Shown here: in pieces, positions 1 to 9,560 of the stretch
Layout of the letters: the number at the start of each line of letters is the position of its first letter
Numbering within the stretch: the first letter of the stretch is position 1
Origin: Flavobacterium flavigenum
GTDB taxonomy: Bacteria; Bacteroidota; Bacteroidia; Flavobacteriales; Flavobacteriaceae
Assembly: GCF_027111255.2 (NCBI RefSeq)
Contig: NZ_CP114285.2
Span: 1,178,001-1,242,000, forward strand
Reading direction: 5' to 3'
DNA: 64,000 bases
Notes under the pieces: generated by a model
Seen by the model: the letters and a program-made list of their open reading frames with translations, nothing else
Told to the model about the DNA's origin: nothing
The model's database searches: none
Position numbers and translations under genes: made by a program

Positions 1-1014
1 CGATGCCAATGTAGGATCCAGTCCTTCATAAGTTGGAGCAACTATCGTCACATTGTTTACTACACGTGATCCTTTTTCAAACAACCAGGGTTTACGAGGA
101 TCATTATTTGCATTCATGTGATCAATCATTGGTTTTGGAGCAAGATTATTTAAATCATCTTCTAAAGCATTAATAAAACCTGAAGTATCTAAATCACTAT
201 CCTGAGTATAAACCCTGAAAGCAATATTTTCAATATTTTCATCTACAATTTGTCCGCTTGCAATGATTTCAGCCATTTCAGTATTTGCTCGTGTTGCAAA
301 AGCCGGAACTGCCGAAACTCTGTTCAACATTCTTAGACGTAAAGAATTACAGTAGTTTTTCCAGCTTACCAAATCTCCTTTATTGATCAGATCCTGATTT
401 TTGAAATCTAGTTCCACATCAGAAGACAAAGTGATTGAATTCAATTCAGCAGAAAAGGCTTTCAATTGATCCAGCATCATAGTATATAATTCTGTTTGAT
501 TATCATACTTAGCTAATGCAGCTGCATAATTAGTTCCAACAACACTAATAAAACCGGATTTAGAGAAAGGAATATCTCCAAAATTATCAATCATTTTTTG
601 AGTATGATCGTATAAATAAATCGTTGAAGTAATGGTATAAATTCTGTTTTCAGCCTGTTTAGCAGCTGGCAAAGCAGCCATTACTTTTTCCAGTTCTCTA
701 TATTGCACAATGAATTTATAAAAACGATCCCATCTATTAGTTGGTGCAGCACCTGAAACATAACGTCCTGATGAGTTTACAAACCCATGCGCCTGCGTGT
801 AGCTAAGAGAAGTAGATTTTAGAACCGTATAATAATTCCAATAAGAAGGAATTACATCCTCATAATTAATTTTCATAAATCCGGCAAACTGTTTGGATAC
901 ATTAGTTGTTTCAACCGTAGACGGATTTGGATACGCATCTGCAAAATCATCTTTTGAACAAGAGCTAAAAAAGACAGCTGCAGTTGTTAGCGATATATAT
1001 AATAATTTTTTCAT
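1..1014 (-). CDS. SusD/RagB-type outer-membrane lipoprotein (partial, C-terminus outside window)
   Basis: Surface glycan-binding partner of the SusC receptor encoded just upstream. The start at 1014 gives MKKLLYISLTTAAVFFSSCS, a lipoprotein signal with its lipobox cysteine at residue 19. The 338 visible codons stay open to the window edge. The mature part has the helical SusD look (around residues 75-110, an aromatic stretch with WDRFYKFIVQYRELEKV, then IDNFGDIPFS) and resembles the SusD-like_2 branch more than classical SusD. It lies 30 bp after susC, so the pair is surely co-transcribed. The C-terminal part and anything downstream in the operon cannot be seen. Confidence 0.85.
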   Translation of the reverse strand, partial: MKKLLYISLTTAAVFFSSCSKDDFADAYPNPSTVETTNVSKQFAGFMKINYEDVIPSYWNYYTVLKSTSLSYTQAHGFVNSSGRYVSGAAPTNRWDRFYKFIVQYRELEKVMAALPAAKQAENRIYTITSTIYLYDHTQKMIDNFGDIPFSKSGFISVVGTNYAAALAKYDNQTELYTMMLDQLKAFSAELNSITLSSDVELDFKNQDLINKGDLVSWKNYCNSLRLRMLNRVSAVPAFATRANTEMAEIIASGQIVDENIENIAFRVYTQDSDLDTSGFINALEDDLNNLAPKPMIDHMNANNDPRKPWLFEKGSRVVNNVTIVAPTYEGLDPTLAS

Positions 1015-1044
1015 GTTATATTTTTTAAATTATGAAATATCAAA

Positions 1045-4000
1045 TTAAAAAGAAGCTCTCAACATAACACCAATGCTTCTCGTTGCCGGATTTGTTCCTG
1101 CATTGTTTATATTTTGAGACCATTTAGAACCTGCTGTAGTGGCTTCAGGGTCCATATCCTTAATTGATCTGTAGATGAAGAACAAATTACGGCCATAAGC
1201 AGAAAAATTAACTTTAGAAGCACCCATTTTACTGGCCCATGCAGTTGGCAGACTATAAGACAAGGATATCTCTCTCATTTTTATATAGTTGTTTTCCTTG
1301 ATATACAATTCATAACGTGAGCTGCTGTATTGAGGGCCTCCCCAGTTATAAGTCATATTATAATAACCAGCCTGAGAAATTACATTCGTATTTGGTGCAC
1401 CATCTGCTGTCACACCAGTCATCAGCATACCATCACGATATAATGTTTGACCAGTTGGTCCGGAAGTAGCACTGTTAGGAACCTGAACCCCTTTGCCATT
1501 TGCATCAACATAATAAGTCAGACCACCACGCTCATTCGTACTGTAGTTCAAACTTTCTTCAGTTAATCCCCTTGAAGTCATCCAATTAACACCTGTAGGC
1601 ATCAAAGAACCTCCATAAGAATAATCAATATTAAGATCTAAAGTGAAATTTTTATAAGTAAATGAGTTCAACAAACCTCCCACACCCTGAGGCATTGCAG
1701 TACCATATTTTTCCCATTTATCCCCATCAATCATATAAAATCCATCAGAGTCAACCATTTTATTACCATTAGCATCTGTCTTTACGGGATGTGCATAAAT
1801 ACCTCCCATTGGATCACCTACTACTGATTTTAATTGAGCTGCTGAACCATCATAGTCTGCATGCAATAATTCAGATGCACCGTTAGCCAGTTTCACGACC
1901 TTGTTTACATTTTTCGCCCAGTTTAAAGTAACATCCCAGGAAAAAGATGTCGTTTTTATTGGAGTACCGGTCAAAGCGATTTCAACTCCCTGATTACTCA
2001 ATTCTCCAACATTCGCTAAAACTGATGATGCCCCTGTTGTTTGTGCCAATGTCAAATCTAGAATTTGATCCTTAACTTGTGCATTATAGTAAGAAACATC
2101 CAGTCCCAATCTTCTGTCAAAGAATTTGGTTTCAAAACCAAACTCATATTCATTTTTCATCTCAGGTTTTATCAGTTCGTTACCATATTTATCCATAGAA
2201 TTTGTAATCAATACCGGAATTTTTGTACCCTGATTACCTAATGTAGTCTGATTGTAAGCTACATTTGCCTTATACAACTCTGGGTAGTTACCCACAATAC
2301 CCCATGAAGCACGTAGTTTTGCATAACTGATTACTTCTGGTAATTTAACCGCTTCAGACAATACAAAAGATGAATTTACAGAAGGATATGTAAATGCATT
2401 ATTATTAGGATTCATCGTAGAAGTACGATCTCTTCTTAATGTTCCTTCAAGGAACAAATAGTTTTTGTAACTACCATTTATAGTTCCAAATACAGCGTCT
2501 TTTACAACTTTATATTTTGTATCCGTACTCTTTGCTATGTTTACTGAAGCATTCATATCATACCAGCCTTCCACGCTCAAACCACCATCTGTAAATCTTG
2601 CTAAAGTAGAACCTGTTTCCCTTGTAGCTGTATAACCTGCCGAAGCACCGATTTCAAAAGCTTCATTAATTTTTTTGTTGTATGTCAGCATCACATCTCC
2701 ATAAAGAATATTATAGTCTTTGGCATCCATTTGATAAGAACCAGTACCAAATCCATAAACCAAAGGCTTTTCAACCGGATTTTTAGTTTCTACATTTACT
2801 GAAGTTAAATCTGTAGAAACACGACCACGTAATTTCAAATCCTGATTAATCGTATAGGTTTCAGTAACACTGGCAATCAAACGATTTGTGATTTCGTCTT
2901 GTTGATTTGCATCTGTATTCCAAAAATAATCAGCAACATCTGCCTTGAAGCCATTACGGATAATATTTTCATCCGGAGTTAAACTTTGATTTGAACCCGT
3001 TACATATTTGTATCCTAAACTGGTTCTGTATTTAGCTTTGTACCAATCACCATTATCAAAAGGACTTATCATACCCGTAAAGTTATTGATCAATCGATCC
3101 ATACCAATAGCACGGTTATGAACATTTTGATTCATATAACTCACAATTACATCAGTTTTCAAATTTTCACCAGTTTTGAATGATGCATTCAGGTTAAGCG
3201 TATTCTTTTTATTCATGTTTCCCATACTGAGACCTTTCGATTCATTGTGGGTGTAAGAAAAACGAATACTGCTATTGTCAGTATTGTTAGACAGCGCGAT
3301 GTTTGTTACGCTATCCCATGAATCCTGGAACATATTTTTGTACCCGTCTTTTTGAGCAGAATAAGGACGAACAACTCCATCCCATGACATAATTGGCTGA
3401 CCATCGAACCAAGGTCCAAAGTTGTTACTACTAGCTGAAACACCTCTGGTATCAGCAATTCCATCACCATTTGTATCATAATGAGCGAAACCATCTGGTG
3501 CCAAATATCCGGAAGAATAATTTGCATTTGTCCAGCCCGGACCTCTTTCATATTGAAATCTTGGCAAGTATGCAATTTGGTTTTGTGCGTAACTGGTACT
3601 GAAATCTACACCAAACCCTTTTTTACCTTTACCGGATTTCGATGTAATCAAGACCACCCCGTTTACAGCTTCAGAACCATACAATGCAGCTGCCGAAGCG
3701 CCTTTTAGAATAGAGATACTCTCAATATCTTCAGGATTTATATCTGCTAAACCATTGCTTCTAATTCGCTGGTCTGCCCAATAATCATTATTTTTAGCCT
3801 CTCCATCGCGAATTGGAACACCATCCAAAACAATAAGCGGTTGGTTCTTCCCTGTGATAGAGTTGATACCACGAATCTGAATATTGATATTTCCGGCTCC
3901 TCCCGGAGTAGAAGTGATACGAACACCTGGTGCTTTCCCATACAGGGCATTAGCTACAGTAGCCGAACCTGTCTTAACAAGTGCATCAGACTTAATTACA

Positions 4001-4374
4001 CTCGTAGCATAACCTAAAGCTTTTTTCTCTTTAGACTGACCAAGTGCAGTTACAACAACTTCTCCTAATTGTTCACTGCCTGCGCCTAAAACTACATTAA
4101 CAGTAGTCAGGCCTGCTACAGAAACTTCTTTTGTAGCAGAACCTACATAAGAAAATATCAAAGTCGCTGATTGATTAGGAACAGAGATAGTATATTTCCC
4201 ATCAAAATCTGTCGATGTATTTGTTTTAGTTCCTTTAACATTCACATTCGCTCCTGGTATTGGCATCCCTTGCGAATCAGTGACTGTTCCTGTTACTGTA
4301 GCTGTTTGAGCCTGAAGATTTTGAACCCCGAACAGGAAAAACAAAAACAGTAATTTTAATACTTTTTGATTCAT
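1045..4374 (-). CDS. SusC/RagA-type TonB-dependent receptor
   Basis: Outer-membrane TonB-dependent importer for oligosaccharides, 1109 residues. Residues 1-22 are a signal peptide ending LQAQ. Residues 25-100 form a carboxypeptidase-regulatory-like domain (VTGTVTDSQGMPIPGANV), followed by a TonB-box-like EQLGEVVVTALG stretch and a plug domain (VLDGVPIRDGE, SISILKGASAAALYGSEAVN). A beta-barrel follows, ending in aromatic SF. A 255-bp gap separates it from the GH3 gene upstream, so susCD may have its own promoter. A TAATTTTG sequence at 4574-4567 on the minus strand fits a Bacteroidota -7 box, but its TTTG partner at 4594-4591 is only 16 bp away, so the promoter is weakly supported. The glycan specificity is inferred from the adjacent hydrolases. 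Confidence 0.93.
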   Translation of the reverse strand: MNQKVLKLLFLFFLFGVQNLQAQTATVTGTVTDSQGMPIPGANVNVKGTKTNTSTDFDGKYTISVPNQSATLIFSYVGSATKEVSVAGLTTVNVVLGAGSEQLGEVVVTALGQSKEKKALGYATSVIKSDALVKTGSATVANALYGKAPGVRITSTPGGAGNINIQIRGINSITGKNQPLIVLDGVPIRDGEAKNNDYWADQRIRSNGLADINPEDIESISILKGASAAALYGSEAVNGVVLITSKSGKGKKGFGVDFSTSYAQNQIAYLPRFQYERGPGWTNANYSSGYLAPDGFAHYDTNGDGIADTRGVSASSNNFGPWFDGQPIMSWDGVVRPYSAQKDGYKNMFQDSWDSVTNIALSNNTDNSSIRFSYTHNESKGLSMGNMNKKNTLNLNASFKTGENLKTDVIVSYMNQNVHNRAIGMDRLINNFTGMISPFDNGDWYKAKYRTSLGYKYVTGSNQSLTPDENIIRNGFKADVADYFWNTDANQQDEITNRLIASVTETYTINQDLKLRGRVSTDLTSVNVETKNPVEKPLVYGFGTGSYQMDAKDYNILYGDVMLTYNKKINEAFEIGASAGYTATRETGSTLARFTDGGLSVEGWYDMNASVNIAKSTDTKYKVVKDAVFGTINGSYKNYLFLEGTLRRDRTSTMNPNNNAFTYPSVNSSFVLSEAVKLPEVISYAKLRASWGIVGNYPELYKANVAYNQTTLGNQGTKIPVLITNSMDKYGNELIKPEMKNEYEFGFETKFFDRRLGLDVSYYNAQVKDQILDLTLAQTTGASSVLANVGELSNQGVEIALTGTPIKTTSFSWDVTLNWAKNVNKVVKLANGASELLHADYDGSAAQLKSVVGDPMGGIYAHPVKTDANGNKMVDSDGFYMIDGDKWEKYGTAMPQGVGGLLNSFTYKNFTLDLNIDYSYGGSLMPTGVNWMTSRGLTEESLNYSTNERGGLTYYVDANGKGVQVPNSATSGPTGQTLYRDGMLMTGVTADGAPNTNVISQAGYYNMTYNWGGPQYSSSRYELYIKENNYIKMREISLSYSLPTAWASKMGASKVNFSAYGRNLFFIYRSIKDMDPEATTAGSKWSQNINNAGTNPATRSIGVMLRASF

Positions 4375-4629
4375 AGTTTAATTGTCTTTTGAGTTAATAA
4401 CATGTTAAATTTATGAATCTGATTTGTTAACTAAATCATTATTTCGACAAATGACATCTTTGAAAAGGTGTTGGGCATTTTTTTGCCAAAAAATTCTATT
4501 TCACTAATAAAATCCTTACGTTTTACTATTCAGTATTTAATTAATCTTTGTGATTTACCATATTCACAAAATTATTCTAAACAAAACAACCAAAACATTA
4601 AATATTTTATTTTGATTTGCATTAAAGCA

Positions 4630-7275
4630 TTACTCTATAACAGTAAAATTCAGCTTCTGTAATTCTGTAGAATTTCCTCCAACCATCACTTCAAAATCTC
4701 CAGGCTCTGTAACTCGTTTCATTTCTCTGTTCCAAACAGATAATTCATCTGGTGTAAGGGTAAACTCAACAGTTTTAGTTTCTCCTTTTTTGATGTTAAG
4801 CCTTTTGAAACCTTTTAACGTTTTTTGAGGTGTTGTTACAGAGCTATATACATCGTTTATATACAATTGTACCACTTCATCTCCGTCTCTGTCTCCTGTG
4901 TTTTTCACATCAACGCGCACTTTCAATTCGCCGTCTTTTTTGATTTCAGTCGAGCTGAGAGTCAAATTCGCATATTCAAACTTCGTATAACTTAATCCGA
5001 AACCGAAATTGAATAACGGATTTTCACTCTCTGCCACATATCTGTGTATCGCAGATGGCTTTTGGTTATAATATATAGGTAACTGTCCAACTGATTTCGG
5101 AACTGTAATTGGAAGTCTTCCTCCCGGATTGTAATCTCCAAATAAAACATCAGCTACAGCTCTTCCTCCAAATTCTCCCGGAAACCAGCCTTCTAAGACA
5201 GCAGGAATATTATCAGCAATCCAGTTGGTAGAAAGTGGGCGACCGTTTAACAAAACACAAACTACCGGAGTTCCTGTTTTTTGAATTGCTTCTATTAATT
5301 CCTGTTGCATTCCGTGTAAATTCAAATCAGCAACATCTCGGTTTTCTTCTACCAATTCGTTTGATTCTCCTAAAACTACAATCGCAACATCGGCTTTTTT
5401 AGCAGCGTCGATTGCCGGCTGCATGTTTACTTTTTCTAAGTTCCAACGCAAGTGCGCTCTGGCTCCCCAGCCTCCTTCCCACATTTCTATGCGGACTTTA
5501 TATTTTTTACCTGCTTCAATATTTTTTGGAGTAGTTACGATACTTGTAGCTCCTTTTGTCCAGTTGTCGATAACCAATTGATCGTCAACCCACATTCTGA
5601 TTCCATCATCAGAACTTAAACCTAACCAGCCATCAAATGATTTGTCTGATTGAATGTAACCTGTCCAGCGAATAGAGAAATCATCTACATTAACACCATC
5701 ACCAGGCGCCCAGGGCCAGTCAAACTCCAATTGGCTGTCAATACGAGTAAGAGCTGGAGTTCCTTCTAAATTTCTGTTATTAAAATATTCTCCTTTTAAT
5801 CCGTTTTGAGATCCGTCTGAAGTAAATAAATATTTAGATGGAATTGCCTGTCCTTTTACGATCAGCGGCACACCTTCTTCATAAACCACATTCGCTGTTT
5901 TTCCAACTAACTGTTGAACACCTTCAAAAACGGTCATTCCAACACTATTTTTAGGAGCATAACCTCCCATTCTTGAAGCATTTGCATTTGGTCCGATAAC
6001 TGCAATATTTTTAAGGTCTTTTTTTAGTGGAAGAATATTGTTTTCATTCTTCAATAAAATCATCGATTTTTGAGCCGCTTCTAAAGCAACTGCCTGATTT
6101 TCTTTGGTATGAAAACGCTCTTTAATCAGGTTTTTATCTGTAAACGGATTTTCAAATAACCCCAATAAGAATTTCAAACGTAAAACTGCGCCCGCTGCAC
6201 GGTCGATGTTTTCCATTGTCAATTTCTTTTCATTCACCAATTCAATTACTGTATTTTGCCAAAATTCATTAGAAAAATCGTAAAACTGCATATCAACACC
6301 TGCAGAAACTGCTTCTCTGATACTTTCTTTCGGAGAATCGGCAACTTTATGCGTCGTTTGAATGTATTTAATTGCTCCTAAATCGGATACTACTAGCCCT
6401 TTAAAACCCCATTCTTTTCTCAAAACATCCGTCAACAACCAATGATTCGCTGCACAAGGAATTCCGTCTAACTCAGAATACGCGCACATAGTTCCCAATG
6501 CACCGCCTTTTGTAAACGCTTTTCTAAAAGAAGGCAGATGATCTTCACGAGCTGAACGTTCTCCCACTAAAATCGGAGAAGAATTTCCTCCCGCCTGTGG
6601 AATCCCATGAACAGCAAAGTGTTTAGGTTCTGCAATAATCGAACGATCCGATTTTAAATCGTCTCCTTGTAATCCTTTAATGAATGCCAAACCAATTTCA
6701 CTGTTTAGATAAGCATCTTCACCAAAAGTTTCAGCAACACGTCCCCATCTTGGCTCGCGTCCTAAATCTAAATTTGGACCAAAACCAAAATGAACACCAT
6801 GAGCACGAGCTTCCATACCAATAACTTTACCCACTTTGTCTAAAACAGAAGTATCCCAGGTTGCTCCAAGTCCAATATTCATTGGGAAAGCGGTACTTCC
6901 TTCGTCTAAATATCCGTGAAGCATTTCACACATAATCAGCGCCGGAATTCCCCAGCGGTTTCCTTTGATTACGTTGGTTTGAAGATCGTTGATCATTTTC
7001 GCTGAACGCGGATACAAATCATGAATTGCTCCGATTCCTAATTTCCCGATTTTTTCAGCCGATTTACCTTTTGCAAAATCTTCCTTTTCTTTAAAAAAAT
7101 CTCCTCTGTACATATCCATCTGACGCACTTTTTCTTCAAGTGTCATACGGCTTAACAAGTCTTGTACTCGCTCTTCTACCGGCAGTTTGGCATCCTGATA
7201 CGGATACTTTTTTTGCGCATGGCTCTGGTTAAAAAAACCAACAGCCATTACAAAAATAATGGCCGTTTTCTTCAT
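4630..7275 (-). CDS. GH3 beta-glycosidase with inserted PA14 domain
   Basis: Secreted or periplasmic exo-beta-glycosidase. Counting from the upstream ATG at 7290 (886 residues), the barrel covers about 35-375, with RWGRVAETFGED, EPKHF (221-225) and the nucleophile Asp303 in VVSDLG. The second domain starts near 405, a PA14 module (GLKGEYFNNRNLEG, about 495-620) is inserted in it, and an Fn3-like domain ends the protein. The start at 7275 is preferred because it opens MKKTAIIFVMAVGFF, a normal signal peptide, while the 7290 start adds MLQLR. PA14-bearing GH3 enzymes are often beta-glucosidases, but xylosidases and GlcNAcases occur in the family. In an N-glycan locus a core beta-1,2-xylosidase is a possible role. 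It is 28 bp after the GH92 gene. Confidence 0.9.
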   Translation of the reverse strand: MKKTAIIFVMAVGFFNQSHAQKKYPYQDAKLPVEERVQDLLSRMTLEEKVRQMDMYRGDFFKEKEDFAKGKSAEKIGKLGIGAIHDLYPRSAKMINDLQTNVIKGNRWGIPALIMCEMLHGYLDEGSTAFPMNIGLGATWDTSVLDKVGKVIGMEARAHGVHFGFGPNLDLGREPRWGRVAETFGEDAYLNSEIGLAFIKGLQGDDLKSDRSIIAEPKHFAVHGIPQAGGNSSPILVGERSAREDHLPSFRKAFTKGGALGTMCAYSELDGIPCAANHWLLTDVLRKEWGFKGLVVSDLGAIKYIQTTHKVADSPKESIREAVSAGVDMQFYDFSNEFWQNTVIELVNEKKLTMENIDRAAGAVLRLKFLLGLFENPFTDKNLIKERFHTKENQAVALEAAQKSMILLKNENNILPLKKDLKNIAVIGPNANASRMGGYAPKNSVGMTVFEGVQQLVGKTANVVYEEGVPLIVKGQAIPSKYLFTSDGSQNGLKGEYFNNRNLEGTPALTRIDSQLEFDWPWAPGDGVNVDDFSIRWTGYIQSDKSFDGWLGLSSDDGIRMWVDDQLVIDNWTKGATSIVTTPKNIEAGKKYKVRIEMWEGGWGARAHLRWNLEKVNMQPAIDAAKKADVAIVVLGESNELVEENRDVADLNLHGMQQELIEAIQKTGTPVVCVLLNGRPLSTNWIADNIPAVLEGWFPGEFGGRAVADVLFGDYNPGGRLPITVPKSVGQLPIYYNQKPSAIHRYVAESENPLFNFGFGLSYTKFEYANLTLSSTEIKKDGELKVRVDVKNTGDRDGDEVVQLYINDVYSSVTTPQKTLKGFKRLNIKKGETKTVEFTLTPDELSVWNREMKRVTEPGDFEVMVGGNSTELQKLNFTVIE

Positions 7276-7302
7276 TCTTAATTGTAACATAGTGGTGTGT
7301 GT

Positions 7303-9549
7303 TTAGTTTTGAATCACTTTTAGCATTGTTCCATTCACAAAATCATCGTGCGAAATAAAAAAGCTGTTAAGTGTTTTTCCGTTTAGCTCAATCGAATTGA
7401 TTTTTCCGTCATTATTGATTTGTCTTTCAATTACAATGCTTTCTTTTTTATAATATCTTGGATCTAATTTAATTGTCACTCTATGAAACATTGGCGCTGT
7501 AATCGTATAAATTGGATCTCCCGGAGAAATCGGGTAAATTCCCATCATCGCATATACCAACCAGGCCGACATTGTTCCTGTATCATCATTTCCGGGTAAC
7601 CCTTTTGGTTCATTTTTGAAATATTGTGCAACCAGTTTTTTTACCATTTCCTGACTTTTCCATTCTTCTCCTTTTATATAATTGAATAAATACGGATACG
7701 CAATATCCGGCTCGTTTGCCATATCAAATTGTTTGCTGTCAAAAACCTTTTGCAGCTGATCTGAAAAAGGTTTATCACCACCCATAAGTTTGATTAATCC
7801 TCTAATATCATGCGGTACCATAAAAGCATATTGCCATGCATTTCCTTCAATGAAACCAACATTTTCCTGAAAATTAGCGCCTGATTCAGGATCAAAAGGT
7901 TCATACCATTTTCCGTTAGCTGTTCTTGGCCGGAGTAATTTTAAATCCTTGTCATATAATTTTCGGTAGGATAATGAACGTTTTGTAAAACGCTTATAAT
8001 CTTCTTTTTCGCCTAAAGCTTTCGCTAAAAGTGAAATCGCATAATCTGAAGTATTGTATTCCAGTGTAGTAGAAACGGGACCGCGATAATTTGTTGATAC
8101 ATATCCTTTTTCGACATATTCTTTAAGTCCCGGACGCAGTGGATTATTTTCCATTTGATCAGCACCTTTTAACATGGCATAGTAGGCTTTGCGAAAATCA
8201 AAATCCTGAATTCCTTTTAAGCTGGCATCAACTATCACGATACTTGCGGGATCTCCTACCATGGTAAAAGTTTCAGTTGAATTTAATTCCCATTTTGGCA
8301 GCCAGCCATTTTCATCATACATTTCCAACATGCTTTTTATCATATCCGATTGCTGCTTAGGATACACTAAAGAAGTCAACGGATGCATGTTGCGATAGGT
8401 ATCCCATAATGAAAAAGTGGTATAACGAGTGCCTTCGGTTTTAGCAATCTTGCTTCTTTTTATTACCGGATATTCTCCATTGACATCGTTTAAAGTATTT
8501 GGGTGAATTAAAGTATGGTACAATGCCGTGTAAAAAATAGTATTGTCGTCATTTGATCCTCCTTCGACTAAAATCTTCGAAAGTTCTTCATTCCATTCGT
8601 TGTAAGTATCTTTATAAACAGCTTCAAACAATTTGTTTCCGGTTTCTTTTTTTAAATTTTCTCTTGCATTTGCAATACTTACGTATGATATTCCAATTTT
8701 CACCTCAACTGTTTCCTGTTTATCAAACTTATAGGTAAAATAAGTTCCAATGCTGTCGCCAACAACCGTTTTAATGGTATTATCCATCATTCTGGTTTCT
8801 CCGTTGTAGGTCATCCATTGTGCTTCTGTGCCTTGATATTTTGATGGCTTTTTCCAAACACCAAACTTATCTGCGGGTTTAGAAAATTTCGCCACAAAAT
8901 AAACCGGGTACGCATCATCCGGACTGTTATAACAAAATGATCCAACACTTCGCATTCCTTCAATTTCTGTCGAAGACACCACTTTTACCATCGCGCCTTC
9001 TTCATTTGTTAAACCAAGACCAAGATTTAGTAAAACATTCGATTGCCCTTTCGGAAAAGTAAATTTGCTTACACCCACTCTTTTTGATGCCGTAAATTCT
9101 GCTTTTACATTGTATTTGTCAATGTCTACACTGTAATATGCTGCTTTTGCCACTTCATTTTTATACGTTGAACCGTATTTTAAATGATTGGTTTCTACAG
9201 CTCCCGTTGTTGGCATTAATATTAAAACACCTAATTCAGGACAGCCGACACCGCTTATATTAACCTGACTAAATCCGGTTAAAAAAGTGTTTTCGTTTAC
9301 ATACGGATTCGAAAGCCACTGACTGTCTTTCTCTAATTTATTTTGCTTTCCGGCAACATTAAACGGACTTATACTCGCCATTCCTCTTGGTGCAATTGGT
9401 CCTGGAAAAGTGGCTCCGTAGTTGGAAGTTCCAATAAACGGATTGACAAAATCTGCGGGTTCTTTCTGTGCAAAAATAAGGATGCTAAAAAACAGCATAT
9501 ACAAAATACATGCTGTTTTGGATATTATTTTTTTTGATATTGAAAACAT
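7303..9549 (-). CDS. GH92 exo-alpha-mannosidase (first copy)
   Basis: Calcium-dependent inverting alpha-mannosidase that trims mannose from N-glycans, 748 residues. A signal peptide (residues 1-27) is followed by FVNPFIGTSNYGATFPGP, the GH92 N-terminal signature. The probable general acid is Glu568 in FIEGNAWQY, and LPGNDDTGTMSAW (651-663) supplies the base Asp pair. It differs from the second GH92 in this window: the loop reads SGVGCPELG here and SGTGIGDLAD there, so the two probably belong to different GH92 subfamilies with different linkage preference. It sits 11 bp after the GH29 gene in the operon. The family call is firm; the linkage is not readable from sequence. Confidence 0.93.
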   Translation of the reverse strand: MFSISKKIISKTACILYMLFFSILIFAQKEPADFVNPFIGTSNYGATFPGPIAPRGMASISPFNVAGKQNKLEKDSQWLSNPYVNENTFLTGFSQVNISGVGCPELGVLILMPTTGAVETNHLKYGSTYKNEVAKAAYYSVDIDKYNVKAEFTASKRVGVSKFTFPKGQSNVLLNLGLGLTNEEGAMVKVVSSTEIEGMRSVGSFCYNSPDDAYPVYFVAKFSKPADKFGVWKKPSKYQGTEAQWMTYNGETRMMDNTIKTVVGDSIGTYFTYKFDKQETVEVKIGISYVSIANARENLKKETGNKLFEAVYKDTYNEWNEELSKILVEGGSNDDNTIFYTALYHTLIHPNTLNDVNGEYPVIKRSKIAKTEGTRYTTFSLWDTYRNMHPLTSLVYPKQQSDMIKSMLEMYDENGWLPKWELNSTETFTMVGDPASIVIVDASLKGIQDFDFRKAYYAMLKGADQMENNPLRPGLKEYVEKGYVSTNYRGPVSTTLEYNTSDYAISLLAKALGEKEDYKRFTKRSLSYRKLYDKDLKLLRPRTANGKWYEPFDPESGANFQENVGFIEGNAWQYAFMVPHDIRGLIKLMGGDKPFSDQLQKVFDSKQFDMANEPDIAYPYLFNYIKGEEWKSQEMVKKLVAQYFKNEPKGLPGNDDTGTMSAWLVYAMMGIYPISPGDPIYTITAPMFHRVTIKLDPRYYKKESIVIERQINNDGKINSIELNGKTLNSFFISHDDFVNGTMLKVIQN

Positions 9550-9560
9550 ACTTTTATCTG